Assembly: GCA_016703665.1 (NCBI GenBank)
Contig: JADJBS010000009.1
Location: 124,001-188,000 of the forward strand
Reading direction: 5' to 3'
Length of the DNA stretch: 64,000 nt
From: Candidatus Defluviibacillus avedoerensis
GTDB taxonomy: Bacteria; Pseudomonadota; Gammaproteobacteria; Burkholderiales; Burkholderiaceae_C
A program made the translations under genes and the position numbers. The notes under the pieces were generated by a model. It was not told the DNA's origin, did not search any database, and saw only the letters and a list, made by a program, of their open reading frames with translations. Of this stretch, positions 19,394 to 28,603 are shown piece after piece; positions within the stretch are counted from its first letter, which is position 1, and each line of letters starts with the position of its first letter.

Positions 19394-20051
19394 CCTTCAG
19401 GCGTTTGATTTGTGCACTGATTGCCCTTGCCTTTGCGCTTCCCCTGCTTGCCCGGGCTGATGCTGCGCAGGATTTTTTTTCAGCTGCCCAGCAAGACAAC
19501 AGCAGTACCATCTTGACGCAATTGCTCAGGGCTTTGACCCCAACACCTTGAATGCCAAGGGAGAGACAGCCCTGTTGATTGCTGTGCGGCACGGTTCGTT
19601 CAAAGCGATATCTGCGCTGCTAGCTGATCCCCAGACGAATGTTGAGATGCGGAACCAGCAGGACGAAAGCCCCTTGATGCTGGCAGCGCTCAAAGGCTAT
19701 CTTGACCTTGCCAAGCAACTGATCGCCCGCGACGCCGACGTCAACAAGCCAGGTTGGGCCCCTTTGCATTACGCCGCCACCAAAGGCGATATCCCCATGA
19801 TCGAGTTGCTGCTCGATAACGACGCTTACATCGATGCAGAAAGCCCCAACGGCACCACGCCGCTGATGATGGCTGCGCAGTACGGAACGCCCTCAGCTGT
19901 CAAGGCCCTGCTGGACGCCGGTGCAGACCCGAGCCTGAAAAACGGACTGGGCCTGAGCGCCATTGATTTTGCCAACCGCGTTAGCCGGGCCGATGTGGCA
20001 GAGGTCATTGCTCGGCAGATCAAGGCGAAACAACCCAAAGGGACTTGGTAG
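19390..20051 (+). pseudogene. Secreted ankyrin-repeat protein, frameshifted after signal peptide
   Basis: ATG 19390 (ATGA overlap with tatD) opens a signal peptide, MTFRRLICALIALAFALPLL then ARADA, after which the frame meets a stop at about 19550. The ankyrin part is in the next frame from about 19530 to 20051 (GETALLIAVRHGSFKAISALL and four further repeats). One missing base near 19522-19528, for instance a G making CAATTGGCTCAGGGC, would give a continuous protein of about 220 residues. Ankyrin repeats mediate protein contacts; the periplasmic partner is unknown. Confidence 0.75.
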
Positions 20052-20189
20052 AGCTGGGTGCAAGGTTGTTGGCTGGGTAATATGCGCGTGGTTCCTCGCG
20101 ATCGGACCACACGTCAGTCTTTAGCCTTGGAGGGCTTTGTTCTTCGCTACTGTATTTAACATAATATACATCGTATGAAGTAAGTTGTG

Positions 20190-20990
20190 CTATTGCTGCC
20201 GTAAGAAATCATGCACGGCAGAAATGACCGCTTCGGGTTGATCCTTGTGCGGTGAATGTCCACAGTGCGCTAATTCAAGCACGCTAGTTCGGCTGGTATG
20301 GCGCTCTATGCGACGCACTTGGTCGAGCGTCCCATACTCATCCTGCAAGCCCTGAATGGCAAGCACTGGGCATTGAATGCGTTGAAGCTCGCTTACGATG
20401 TTCCAGCTTCTGAATGGCGCAGACAGCCAAACATCATTCCAACCCCAGAACGCTGAGTCTGGGTCGTCATGGTACCTGGCAAGTTTGTGGCGTAAGTCTG
20501 TTTCCAGGTAGGTTTGGCGCACCGCAGCGATGCTGTTCACTGAGATGTCTTCGACAAAAATATGCGGCGCAAGCACGATGGCACCTGCCGATTGATCTGG
20601 AAAGCTGGCCGCGTAGAGTAAGGCGATAGACCCGCCATCGCTGTGCCCAAAAAGCCAGGGCTTGTCTTGGGTTGCGTTGATTTTCAGTGCGTTCAGCAGC
20701 GCTGGCAAGACCTCGCAGGCCTGACGGTGCATGAAGTCGGGGCCCCAATGCTCGTCGGCCTTGCGCGAGGTGGATGCCCCATAGCCGGGGCGCGAATAAA
20801 CCAAGCCGCGACAACCAACCGCCGCACAAAGTTGTACCGGAAAATCCCGCCACATGCTGAGCGAGCCCAGGCCTTCGTGCAAAAATACGATCAGTGGCGC
20901 TTCAGGATTGATAGCATCAATCCATTGATACTCAAGCCGAAAAGGCCTGTTTTGCCATTCAATATCGGCAAATTCAACCACACGCCTCAT
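20190..20990 (-). CDS. Alpha/beta hydrolase of the benzoate locus
   Basis: 266 residues with nucleophile elbow GHSDGG at about 140-145, oxyanion region FLHEGLGSLSMWRDFP, Asp in GLQDEYGT and His in AHCGHSPH. The ATG overlaps the stop of benzoate-CoA ligase (ATGA), so it is translationally coupled to it. Hydrolases of this type occur in several box and benzoate clusters; a role in clearing stalled CoA esters or lactones is an inference. No signal peptide. Confidence 0.85.
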   Translation of the reverse strand: MRRVVEFADIEWQNRPFRLEYQWIDAINPEAPLIVFLHEGLGSLSMWRDFPVQLCAAVGCRGLVYSRPGYGASTSRKADEHWGPDFMHRQACEVLPALLNALKINATQDKPWLFGHSDGGSIALLYAASFPDQSAGAIVLAPHIFVEDISVNSIAAVRQTYLETDLRHKLARYHDDPDSAFWGWNDVWLSAPFRSWNIVSELQRIQCPVLAIQGLQDEYGTLDQVRRIERHTSRTSVLELAHCGHSPHKDQPEAVISAVHDFLRQQ

Positions 20991-22564
20991 GATTGAGGGG
21001 CATCTTGTTCGCGAAGTTTGAACCGTTGGATTTTGCCTGTGGCGGTTTTAGGCAAGTCGGCCACAAATTCGATAAAGCGAGGGTACTTGTAGGGCGCCAA
21101 ACGCTCTTTGACAAAGGCTTTCAGCTCGTCCTCTGTCACAGTTTGTCCGGTTTTCAAAACAACGTAGGCCTTGGTTTTGGTCAAACCGTCAACGTCTTGC
21201 TTGCCAATCACGGCAGCCTCCAACACCGAAGCATGCTGAACCAGCGTGGCCTCGACCTCAAAGGGCGAGACATAGATGCCGCTGACTTTGAGCATGTCGT
21301 CACTGCGGCCGCAATAGGTACACGAACCATCTTCGTTGCGGATGTATTTGTCGCCGCTCTTTGTCCAGCCGCCTTGAAAAGTTTCGCGGGTTTTGACGCG
21401 GTTACCCCAATACATCATGGCGCTGGACGGACCGTGGATGTACAGGTCCCCTGCTTCGCCGTCTGGCACTGGCTTGCCATCTTCGCCTCGCAACTCAATG
21501 TCGTAACCGGGTACTGGCCATCCCGTGGTGCCATAACGGACCTTGTCTGGGCGGTTGCTTAAAAAGATGTGCAACATTTCGGTAGAGCCTATGCCATCCA
21601 CAATGTCGATTCCAAAATGGGCTTTGAAGCGCTCGCCAATGTCGGCGGGCAACGCTTCACCGGCCGAAGACACCAGTCGCAGCGCCACATCGCCTCGTGC
21701 GGGCAAATTTGGAGCAGCCAGCATGCCCGCAAAACCTGTCGGGGCACCAAAGAACACGGTCGGTTTGACGCCTGCCGCCTGCCCTGTCCAGCGCCTGAAT
21801 GTAGCGTCGGGTGTTGGTCGCTCAGCCATCAAAATGGTGGTGGCACCCACGCTCATTGGAAAAGTCAAGGCATTGCCCAGTCCATAGGCAAAGAACAGTT
21901 TGGCCGCTGAAAAGCAGACATCATTTTCACGAAGACCCAGAACTGCCTTGCCGTACAACTCAGCCGTCCAGTACGGGTTGGCATGTGAATGAACCGTGCC
22001 CTTCGGCCGTCCAGTAGAGCCGGATGAATACAGCCAGAAAGCCTGCTCATCAGGCCCGGTGGCCGCTGGCTTGATGGCGGGTGTTGCGCCGGCAAGAAAT
22101 TGGGATATCTCGACTTCTGACGGATGCAGTGGCGCCATGGGCTTGGACACGATCACTTTGTGGACTTCGTGGTCTGATCGGGTCATGGCCGCCGTCAAGG
22201 TCGGCAACAGCGCTCCAGACACAAGTACTGCCTGGGCGCGGGCGTGCTCCAGCATGTAGGCATAGTCGTCGGCAGTCAGCAAGGTGTTGACCGCGACGGG
22301 TACCAGCCCGGCATAAATGGCGCCCAGAAAGCTGACGGGCCAGTCGTTGCAGTCCAGCATCAGCACCAGCACCCTCTCCTCTCGTTTCAGGCCGAGCGAA
22401 CGCAGCGCCGTCGCCATTTGCCGCACGCGAAGGTCCAGCTCAGCGTAGCTCAAGGCGCCTTGCTCATCAATGAAGGCCGTCTTGCTGCCGCGTTGAGCGT
22501 TGACGCCCAAAATGTGTTGGGCAAAGTTAAAGCGTTCGGGCAGGGCATGGAGGCTGTCAGTCAT
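20987..22564 (-). CDS. bclA: Benzoate-CoA ligase
   Basis: 525 residues of the acyl-adenylate family: P-loop-like YSSGSTGRPKGTVHSH, the A5 block GSTEMLHIFLSNRPDKVRYGTTGWPVPGY, the SGDKYIRNEDGSCTYCGRSDDMLKVSG hinge and the catalytic Lys in TATGKIQRFKLRE. The benzoate-type features and its position next to boxD fix the substrate as benzoate or a close analogue. It converts benzoate, ATP and CoA to benzoyl-CoA, the entry step of the box pathway. It starts 39 bp after boxD in the same leftward transcript. Confidence 0.94.
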   Translation of the reverse strand: MTDSLHALPERFNFAQHILGVNAQRGSKTAFIDEQGALSYAELDLRVRQMATALRSLGLKREERVLVLMLDCNDWPVSFLGAIYAGLVPVAVNTLLTADDYAYMLEHARAQAVLVSGALLPTLTAAMTRSDHEVHKVIVSKPMAPLHPSEVEISQFLAGATPAIKPAATGPDEQAFWLYSSGSTGRPKGTVHSHANPYWTAELYGKAVLGLRENDVCFSAAKLFFAYGLGNALTFPMSVGATTILMAERPTPDATFRRWTGQAAGVKPTVFFGAPTGFAGMLAAPNLPARGDVALRLVSSAGEALPADIGERFKAHFGIDIVDGIGSTEMLHIFLSNRPDKVRYGTTGWPVPGYDIELRGEDGKPVPDGEAGDLYIHGPSSAMMYWGNRVKTRETFQGGWTKSGDKYIRNEDGSCTYCGRSDDMLKVSGIYVSPFEVEATLVQHASVLEAAVIGKQDVDGLTKTKAYVVLKTGQTVTEDELKAFVKERLAPYKYPRFIEFVADLPKTATGKIQRFKLREQDAPQS

Positions 22565-22603
22565 GATTTGTCTTCCTTTTACTTTTTACTTTGGAATTTC
22601 TTG

Positions 22604-24115
22604 TCAGCTTGCAAGCTGACTCAATACGGATGTGCTGGCCTGAACGGCGCTGCGGCGGTGATAGAAGTTGATCGCACGCAAGCCGCCCAGTTCTTCTCCG
22701 CCCCCTGCCCGGCCTGGCCCACCGTGCAGGGATTGAGGCATGACGTTGCCGTGACCGGTATGCAGCGCAGCCACATCGGGCGAAATCACATGCACGCGGC
22801 CATGGCTGTCAGCCAACTCTAGTGCGGCGGTGGCGAGGTTTGCAGGGTCTTCGCCATAAATGGATGCCACCAGCGAGCCTTGGCCGCGGCGGATCAGCCG
22901 GACCGGGCCAAACACCTCCGTGTCGTGAATGCGGTCGGCACCGTCAGCGTCCTGCACACCCAGCAATGTGGGGCCCACACAGCAGGCAATGGCTGAATCA
23001 GCGTCCACCAACGGTACGCTGGCCCCATCGTGCAGCACAGTGGCCTGTGCCTTGAGATAGGCCAAACCGTCTTTGACAGCCACAAGCTGTGCCCGACTCA
23101 CCAGCGACCCCATGCGGACTGATTCGTTGCGCGGATTGCCAACCGCCACTTTGGCCAGCCTTGCACTGATGGCCTGCGCTGCAGCCTGGTAATGCGCTTG
23201 AGGCACCAACACGCGCCGAATAGCCGTGCATTTTTGGCCAGATTTCACAGTCATCTCGCGCACCACTTCCTTGACCAGAAGCTCAAACGCCTGACTGTCA
23301 GTGGACATGTCGGGCAATAGCCAGGCAGAGTTGACGCTGTCAGCCTCCATGTTGACACGAACCGAGCGTTGCGCCACCGCCGGGTGTGAGCGGATCACGG
23401 CTGCTGTCTCGGCCGAGCCGGTAAATGACACCACGTCAAACGCCTGCAGTTGATCCATGAGTCCGACCGAGCTACCGCAGATCACCGACAAAGCACCTGC
23501 AGGCAGGATGCCCGCATCCACCACATCTCTGACCATGCGTTGCGTCAACCAGGCCGTGGAAGTCGCTGGCTTGATGATGACAGGCACGCCTGAAAGCAGC
23601 GCTGGTGCGGCTTTCTCCCACAGGCCCCAACTTGGGAAGTTGAACGCATTGATGAACAGCGCCACACCACGGGTGGGCACCAGGACGTGCTGGGACTGAA
23701 ACAAGGGATCTTTGCCCAGCCGCGCCGCCTCACCGTCCAGCAGGTAGCACCGATCTCCCAGGCTCTCGCCTAACTTGGCATAGGTGCCTAGGGTGAAGAT
23801 GCCGCCATCGATATCGACAGCTGAATCGTTCTTGACTGTGCCGCTATTGGCTGTGGCGATTTCATAGTAAGCGTCGCGGTGGGATTGCAGCAGCTTGACG
23901 ACTGCGCTCAACATGGCAGCACGCTCACGGTAAGTCAACTTGCGCAGGGCTTGGCCGCCCTGCTCGCGCGCCAATTCGAACGCCTCTGGCAAGTTCAGGC
24001 CTGTCGAATCAACCCTGACCAGTTCAGTGCCCAGCACTGGGTCCAGCAAGCTTGTGCCTGGGCCTGAACCCGTTTGCCAGCGGCCGGCAGCGTAATTGGG
24101 GAGGAGTTCTGTCAT
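22604..24115 (-). CDS. boxD: 3,4-dehydroadipyl-CoA semialdehyde dehydrogenase BoxD
   Basis: 503 residues of the aldehyde dehydrogenase superfamily, PaaZ-N-like branch: NAFNFPSWGLWEKAAPALLSG, VSFTGSAET cofactor block, catalytic Cys in KSGQKCTAIRR and Glu in NMEADSVN. It oxidises the semialdehyde released by BoxC with NADP to 3,4-dehydroadipyl-CoA. It heads the leftward boxD-bclA-hydrolase unit and is divergent from boxR over 123 bp that contain TGCA repeats. Confidence 0.94.
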   Translation of the reverse strand: MTELLPNYAAGRWQTGSGPGTSLLDPVLGTELVRVDSTGLNLPEAFELAREQGGQALRKLTYRERAAMLSAVVKLLQSHRDAYYEIATANSGTVKNDSAVDIDGGIFTLGTYAKLGESLGDRCYLLDGEAARLGKDPLFQSQHVLVPTRGVALFINAFNFPSWGLWEKAAPALLSGVPVIIKPATSTAWLTQRMVRDVVDAGILPAGALSVICGSSVGLMDQLQAFDVVSFTGSAETAAVIRSHPAVAQRSVRVNMEADSVNSAWLLPDMSTDSQAFELLVKEVVREMTVKSGQKCTAIRRVLVPQAHYQAAAQAISARLAKVAVGNPRNESVRMGSLVSRAQLVAVKDGLAYLKAQATVLHDGASVPLVDADSAIACCVGPTLLGVQDADGADRIHDTEVFGPVRLIRRGQGSLVASIYGEDPANLATAALELADSHGRVHVISPDVAALHTGHGNVMPQSLHGGPGRAGGGEELGGLRAINFYHRRSAVQASTSVLSQLAS

Positions 24116-24208
24116 CGGTTTCCTTCGGTCGGCCTCTTGGCGGTCGCGTTGTGAATCTTTACGAATCTTGAGTCAAGCACTTGCCGTGAATGCCAAGATG
24201 AATTATTG

Positions 24209-24220
24209 TGCAGGCCTGCA
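24209..24220. promoter_or_regulatory. TGCA-type palindrome between boxD and boxR, candidate BoxR operator
   Basis: TGCAGGCCTGCA is a perfect 12-bp palindrome of two TGCA units 4 bp apart, followed by GCAT. It sits in the boxD/boxR divergent region, 21-30 bp before the boxR start. Operators of the related BzdR/BoxR regulators are built from TGCA repeats, so it could mediate autoregulation and boxD control. The spacing differs from the N6 site before boxC. Confidence 0.5.
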
Positions 24221-24241
24221 GCATAAAGATACCGAGTTTTG

Positions 24242-25198
24242 ATGTCAAGCACTATATTGCATGAATCTGGGGCCAATCCTGTTGATGAGCATGCACCCCC
24301 TGTTGGCGCCACAAACAAGCCAGATACTGAAAGCAAGCACCCTTTTTTGGTTGCCTTGGGAGCGCGCGTGCGTGATCTGCGTTCGCGTCGCGGGCTGACA
24401 CGTAAGGCGCTGGCACAGTCAGCTGGGGTATCTGAGCGCCACTTGGCCAACCTGGAATACGGTATTGGCAATGCGTCGGTGCTGGTGCTGCTTCAAGTCA
24501 CCAGCGCACTGCAGTGCTCGCTGGCGGAATTGCTGGGGGACATCACCACCTCATCGCCGGAATGGCTGCTGATCCGCGAGCTGCTAGAGCACCGAAATGA
24601 AGCCACCCTGCACACTGTGCGTGTTGCCATTGGCAATATGCTGGGAACCGGCGGCGGGAACGCCAATCGCAGTAGCCGGGTGGCGTTGATTGGCCTGCGC
24701 GGTGCTGGCAAATCAACGCTGGGAAAGATGCTCGCAGACGACCTGGATTACCCCTTTGTCGAGCTTAGCCGGGAGATTGAGAAGTTTGCAGGCTGCAGCA
24801 TCTCTGAGATTCAGGCGCTTTATGGCATGAACGCTTACCGACGGTATGAGCGACGCGCCATTGAAGAGGCCATCCAGATATACCCCGAAGCCGTGATCGC
24901 CACGCCTGGTGGTCTCGTCTCCGACGCCGCCAGTTTTAACTTGCTGCTGGCTCACTGCACCACGGTGTGGCTGCGCGCTGATGCAGAGGACCACATGAAA
25001 CGCGTGGCTGCCCAGGGTGACATGCGGCCCATGGCAGCCAGCAAGGAGGCCATGGAAGACTTGAAAAGCATTCTGGCAGGCCGCACCGCTTTTTATTCCA
25101 AGGCCGAGTTCACACTCGATACCAGTGCCCAAGCGCTTGAGCCGAGTTATCTGGCTTTGAGAGAGTTGGTGCGGCGTGCCTTGAAACTGCCGATTTAA
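24242..25198 (+). CDS. boxR: BoxR/BzdR-type transcriptional regulator (XRE HTH fused to shikimate-kinase-like domain)
   Basis: About 318 residues; TTG 24239 is directly before ATG 24242. The XRE helix-turn-helix is at about 40-95 (RVRDLRSRRGLTRKALAQSAGVSERHLANLEYG), then a linker, then a shikimate-kinase-like domain with P-loop GLRGAGKSTLGKML at about 150-163 and the VELSREIEKFAG, TPGGLV blocks. This architecture is specific to BzdR/BoxR, where the kinase-like half senses benzoyl-CoA and relieves repression. It is the first gene of the rightward unit, 88 bp before boxC. Confidence 0.94.
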   Translation: MSSTILHESGANPVDEHAPPVGATNKPDTESKHPFLVALGARVRDLRSRRGLTRKALAQSAGVSERHLANLEYGIGNASVLVLLQVTSALQCSLAELLGDITTSSPEWLLIRELLEHRNEATLHTVRVAIGNMLGTGGGNANRSSRVALIGLRGAGKSTLGKMLADDLDYPFVELSREIEKFAGCSISEIQALYGMNAYRRYERRAIEEAIQIYPEAVIATPGGLVSDAASFNLLLAHCTTVWLRADAEDHMKRVAAQGDMRPMAASKEAMEDLKSILAGRTAFYSKAEFTLDTSAQALEPSYLALRELVRRALKLPI

Positions 25199-25203
25199 AA
25201 ATA

Positions 25204-25217
25204 TGCATTAAAGTGCT
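25204..25217. promoter_or_regulatory. Imperfect TGCA-N6-TGCT site upstream of boxC
   Basis: TGCATTAAAGTGCT, 32 bp before and in the same spacing class as the stronger TGCA-N6-TGCA site at 25236. It may be a secondary BoxR contact. Weak on its own. Confidence 0.35.
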
Positions 25218-25234
25218 TGACCAGGCGGCAATTT

Positions 25235-25250
25235 ATGCAATATGATGCAT
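25235..25250. promoter_or_regulatory. Candidate BoxR operator of boxCBA
   Basis: ATGCAATATGATGCAT contains TGCA-N6-TGCA and lies 37 bp before the boxC start. TGCA repeats form the core of BzdR/BoxR operators, so binding of BoxR without benzoyl-CoA would block boxC transcription. A near-identical copy (3 mismatches in 16) precedes the TRAP operon at 52927. Confidence 0.65.
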
Positions 25251-25286
25251 TTATCCGCTTACGCAACGCCTTTTAAGGAGACTGCC

Positions 25287-26942
25287 TTGACAACCAACCG
25301 AGTGAATTACCAGACCAGCCCATCCGAATACCACCATTGGAAGCTGACTTTTGACGGCGCCGTCGCGACGCTGGCCGCAGACTTTGATGAGAACGCAGGC
25401 TTGCGTCCCGGCTACAAGCTCAAACTGAACAGCTATGACCTGGGAGTAGACATTGAATTAAACGATGCAGTCAACCGCATCCGTTTTGAGCACCCTGAGG
25501 TGCGTACTGTGGTCGTGACCAGCGCCAAGGAAAAAGTTTTCTGCTCAGGGGCCAACATCTTCATGCTGGGTGTTTCCAGCCATGCCTGGAAAGTGAACTT
25601 CTGCAAGTTCACCAACGAAACCCGCAATGGCCTGGAAGATTCCAGTCAACACAGTGGCCTGAAATTTCTGGCAGCCGTCAACGGTGCCTGCGCTGGTGGC
25701 GGCTACGAGTTGGCCCTGGCTTGCGACGAGATCATTCTGGTGGACGACCGATCCAGCGCCGTCAGCTTGCCCGAAGTTCCTCTGCTGGGCGTTTTGCCCG
25801 GCACAGGTGGCCTGACTCGGGTGACCGACAAGCGCCATGTGCGTCACGACCTGGCAGATATCTTCTGCACCACCTCCGAAGGTGTGCGCGGCCAGAAGGC
25901 CAAAGACTGGCGCTTGGTTGACGACATTGCCAAGCCCGCCCAATTTGCCCAAAAGGTGCAAGAACGCGCACTGCAACTGGCAGCTCAAAGTGATCGCCCC
26001 ACCAATGGAAAAGGCGTGAGCCTGACACCGGTGCAGTGCGATATGGCAGCAGATTCGCTGACCTATCCCCACGTAACCGTACAGATTGACCGAGACAAAC
26101 GCACCGCCACCTGGACAGTGAAGGCCCCCGCTGCCCTGCCCCCCAGCGACATTGCGGGCATCGAAGCCGCCGGCGCTGACTGGTACCCGCTGGCTCTGGC
26201 GCGCGAGCTGGAAGACGCCATATTGAACATGCGTACCAATGAACTCGACATTGGTACCTGGCTGATCAAGACCCAAGGTGACGCGGCCAACGTGCTCGCC
26301 ATGGATGCCAGCCTGCTGGCACATAAAGACCACTGGCTGGTGCGTGAAACCACTGGCCTGCTGCGCCGCACGCTGAGCCGCCTGGATGTGTCCTCGCGCA
26401 GCCTGTTTGCCCTGATCGAGGCGGGCTCCTGCTTTGCAGGCACTTTCCTGGAGCTGGCCTTGGCATGCGATCGCAGCTATCAGTTGATGCTGCCTGATGA
26501 CGCCTCTGCATCGCCAAAGATCATGGTAAGCGATGTCAACTTCGGGCTCTACCCCATGTGCACGGGGCAAAGCCGTCTGAGCCGTCGTTTTTATGATGAG
26601 GCGGCCCCGCTTGAGGCTGTGCGAGCCAAAGCAGGCCAGGCATTGGACGCCGATGCTGCTTTTGCACTGGGCTTGATCACCTCCAACCCCGATGACATCG
26701 ACTGGGCAGACGAAACCCGTATCGCCATTGAAGAGCGCGTTTCCATGTCGCCAGACGCATTGACCGGCATGGAAGCCAACTTGCGTTTCAATGGCCCCGA
26801 GAACATGTTCACCCGCATCTTTGCACGCTTGACCGCATGGCAGAACTGGATCTTCCAGCGTCCGAACGCTGTCGGCGAAAAAGGTGCCCTGAAAGTGTAC
26901 GGAAAAGGCGAAAAAGCCGCCTTCGACTGGAACAGGGTGTAA
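25287..26942 (+). CDS. boxC: 2,3-epoxybenzoyl-CoA dihydrolase (benzoyl-CoA-dihydrodiol lyase) BoxC
   Basis: About 551 residues. The start is TTG 25287, with AAGGAG 6 bp upstream; in-frame ATGs at 25242 have no such site and would extend past the normal N-terminus. It has two crotonase-like halves: residues about 60-240 (VNGACAGGGYELALACDEI, SLPEVPLLGVLPGTGGLTR) and about 290-500 (EAGSCFAGTFLELALACDRSY). BoxC opens the 2,3-epoxide with two waters, releasing formate and the dehydroadipyl-CoA semialdehyde. The TTG start may hold its translation below that of boxB. Confidence 0.95.
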   Translation: MTTNRVNYQTSPSEYHHWKLTFDGAVATLAADFDENAGLRPGYKLKLNSYDLGVDIELNDAVNRIRFEHPEVRTVVVTSAKEKVFCSGANIFMLGVSSHAWKVNFCKFTNETRNGLEDSSQHSGLKFLAAVNGACAGGGYELALACDEIILVDDRSSAVSLPEVPLLGVLPGTGGLTRVTDKRHVRHDLADIFCTTSEGVRGQKAKDWRLVDDIAKPAQFAQKVQERALQLAAQSDRPTNGKGVSLTPVQCDMAADSLTYPHVTVQIDRDKRTATWTVKAPAALPPSDIAGIEAAGADWYPLALARELEDAILNMRTNELDIGTWLIKTQGDAANVLAMDASLLAHKDHWLVRETTGLLRRTLSRLDVSSRSLFALIEAGSCFAGTFLELALACDRSYQLMLPDDASASPKIMVSDVNFGLYPMCTGQSRLSRRFYDEAAPLEAVRAKAGQALDADAAFALGLITSNPDDIDWADETRIAIEERVSMSPDALTGMEANLRFNGPENMFTRIFARLTAWQNWIFQRPNAVGEKGALKVYGKGEKAAFDWNRV

Positions 26943-27008
26943 GCCCCGAAGCGGCCTACAGCGGACTGCCCCAGGGGGGCGCCGCCATCGGCCCGGCAAT
27001 GCCGGTTT
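26943..27008. repeat. GC-rich intergenic element between boxC and boxB
   Basis: A 119-bp gap holds a GC-rich block with CTGCCCCAGGGGGGCGCC and a short GGCCCGGCAATGCCGG hairpin. It resembles in style the CCCCCCTCGGGGGG element at 62585, a type of intergenic palindrome I associate with Comamonadaceae. It might fine-tune mRNA stability between boxC and boxB. Confidence 0.35.
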
Positions 27009-27061
27009 CACGGCGACTGCTGGGATAGACACAACGACTAACGAGACCAACTGGAACCCCT

Positions 27062-28490
27062 ATGAGCACCATCGACTACAGCGACAAGATTCCCAATAAC
27101 GTCAACCTCAGCGAGGACCGCACCTTGCAGCGCGCGTTGGAACAGTGGCAACCCAATTACCTGCAGTGGTGGGGAGACATGGGGCCTGACGGCTCGCAGA
27201 ACTTTGATGTTTACCTGCGCACCGCCGTCAGCGTGGACCCCCAAGGCTGGGCACAATTTGGTCATGTGAAGATGCCTGACTATCGCTGGGGCATCTTCCT
27301 GAATGCAGCCGAAAAGGAACGCAAAATCCATTTTGGCGACCACAAAGGTGAAGACGCCTGGCAAGACGTGCCTGGCGAATACCGCGCCAACCTGCGCCGC
27401 ATCATCGTTACTCAGGGCGACACCGAACCCGCATCAGTGGAGCAACAGCGCCACCTGGGTCTGACCTGCCCGAGCCAGTACGACCTGCGCAATCTCTTTC
27501 AGGTGAACGTCGAAGAAGGTCGCCACCTTTGGGCAATGGTTTACCTGTTGCACAAATATTTCGGTCGTGATGGTCGTGAAGAAGGCGAAGCCTTGCTCGA
27601 ACGTCGCAGCGGTCAGCAGGATAACCCCCGCATCCTGCAGGCGTTTAACGAGCCCACACCCGACTGGTTGAGCTTCTTTATGTTCACCTATTTCACCGAT
27701 CGTGATGGCAAATTCCAGCTTTGCGCACTGGCTGAAAGCAGTTTTGACCCGTTGGCCCGCACCACAAAGTTCATGTTGACCGAAGAGGCTCACCACATGT
27801 TTGTGGGTGAATCCGGCATCAGCCGAGTGATTCAGCGCACCTGCCAAGCGATGAACGAGTTGAAAACCGACGACGTTACCAAGCTGCGTGCGGCTGGCGT
27901 GATCGACCTGCCTACCCTGCAGCGCTATCTGAACTTCCACTTCAGCGTGACCATTGACCTGTTTGGTGCAGACGAGTCCAGCAATGCAGCCACCTTCTAT
28001 TCCACCGGTCTCAAGGGCCGCTTTGAAGAAGGCAAACGCGTGGACGACCATGTGCTCAAAGGCCAGACCTACAAGGTATTGGCGGTTCAAGGTAATCAAC
28101 TGATCGAGCGCGAAGTGCCCATGCTCAATGCCCTCAATGAAGTATTGCGCGACGACTACATCAAGGACAGCATTGGTGGCGTAGACCGCTGGAACAAGGT
28201 CATTGAAAAAGCAGGCATCCCCTTCAAGCTTAAGACACCCTCACAAGGCCTTCCACCGCAACATCGGTACCCTGGCTGGCGTCAAAGTGTCGCCCGACGG
28301 CCGTGTGGTGAGCGAAGCAGAATGGAAAGCTCAGGTTGACAACTGGCTTCCTTCCGATACCGACCGCGCGTTTGTGGGCAGCCTGATGGGTCGCGTGGTG
28401 GATGCCGGTAAATTTGCAAACTGGATCGCGCCCCCAGTGATGGGCATCAACCGCCAGCCAGTAGACTTTGAATACGTCAGGTTCAATTAA
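27062..28490 (+). pseudogene. boxB: Benzoyl-CoA 2,3-epoxidase, oxygenase subunit BoxB, frameshifted near 3' end
   Basis: The first 390 residues are a normal BoxB: diiron ligands in VNVEEGRHLWAM and TEEAHHMFVGE, SQYDLRNLFQ, and the ADESSNAA block. BoxB is a class I diiron enzyme forming the 2,3-epoxide of benzoyl-CoA with electrons from BoxA. At 28238-28240 a CCC run has one C too many; with CC the frame reads KLKTPHKAFHRNIGTLAG and runs to 28490, giving the usual length of about 475. Every other catalytic feature is intact, so a sequencing slip is the likeliest cause. Confidence 0.92.
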
Positions 28491-28495
28491 ATTGA

Positions 28496-28559
28496 GCCCC
28501 CACGCCAGTCGTGTCCCGCATTGCGCGCACCTGCGCAGCGACTGCGACTGGCTTGGGGC
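28496..28559 (+). promoter_or_regulatory. Intercistronic hairpin between boxB and boxA
   Basis: GCCAGTCG (28504-28511) pairs with CGACTGGC (28545-28552), extended by outer GCCCC and GGGGC arms. No T-run follows, so it is not a standard terminator. It could protect or process the boxCB mRNA or set the boxB to boxA ratio. A second small palindrome TGCGCGCACCTGCGCA lies in its loop. Confidence 0.45.
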
Positions 28560-28603
28560 GGCCCAGCACTGAGGCAACAGACAACCTTAATAAGACGGCG
28601 ACC

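Noticed and set aside
20095..20189. AT-rich stretch after the ankyrin gene as an origin or attachment site
   Set aside because: No direct repeats, boxes or tRNA end; it is simply a short intergenic gap.
25545..27050. 501-codon minus-strand open frame opposite boxC
   Set aside because: Antisense to a clear BoxC; no domain signal, composition typical of a shadow frame.
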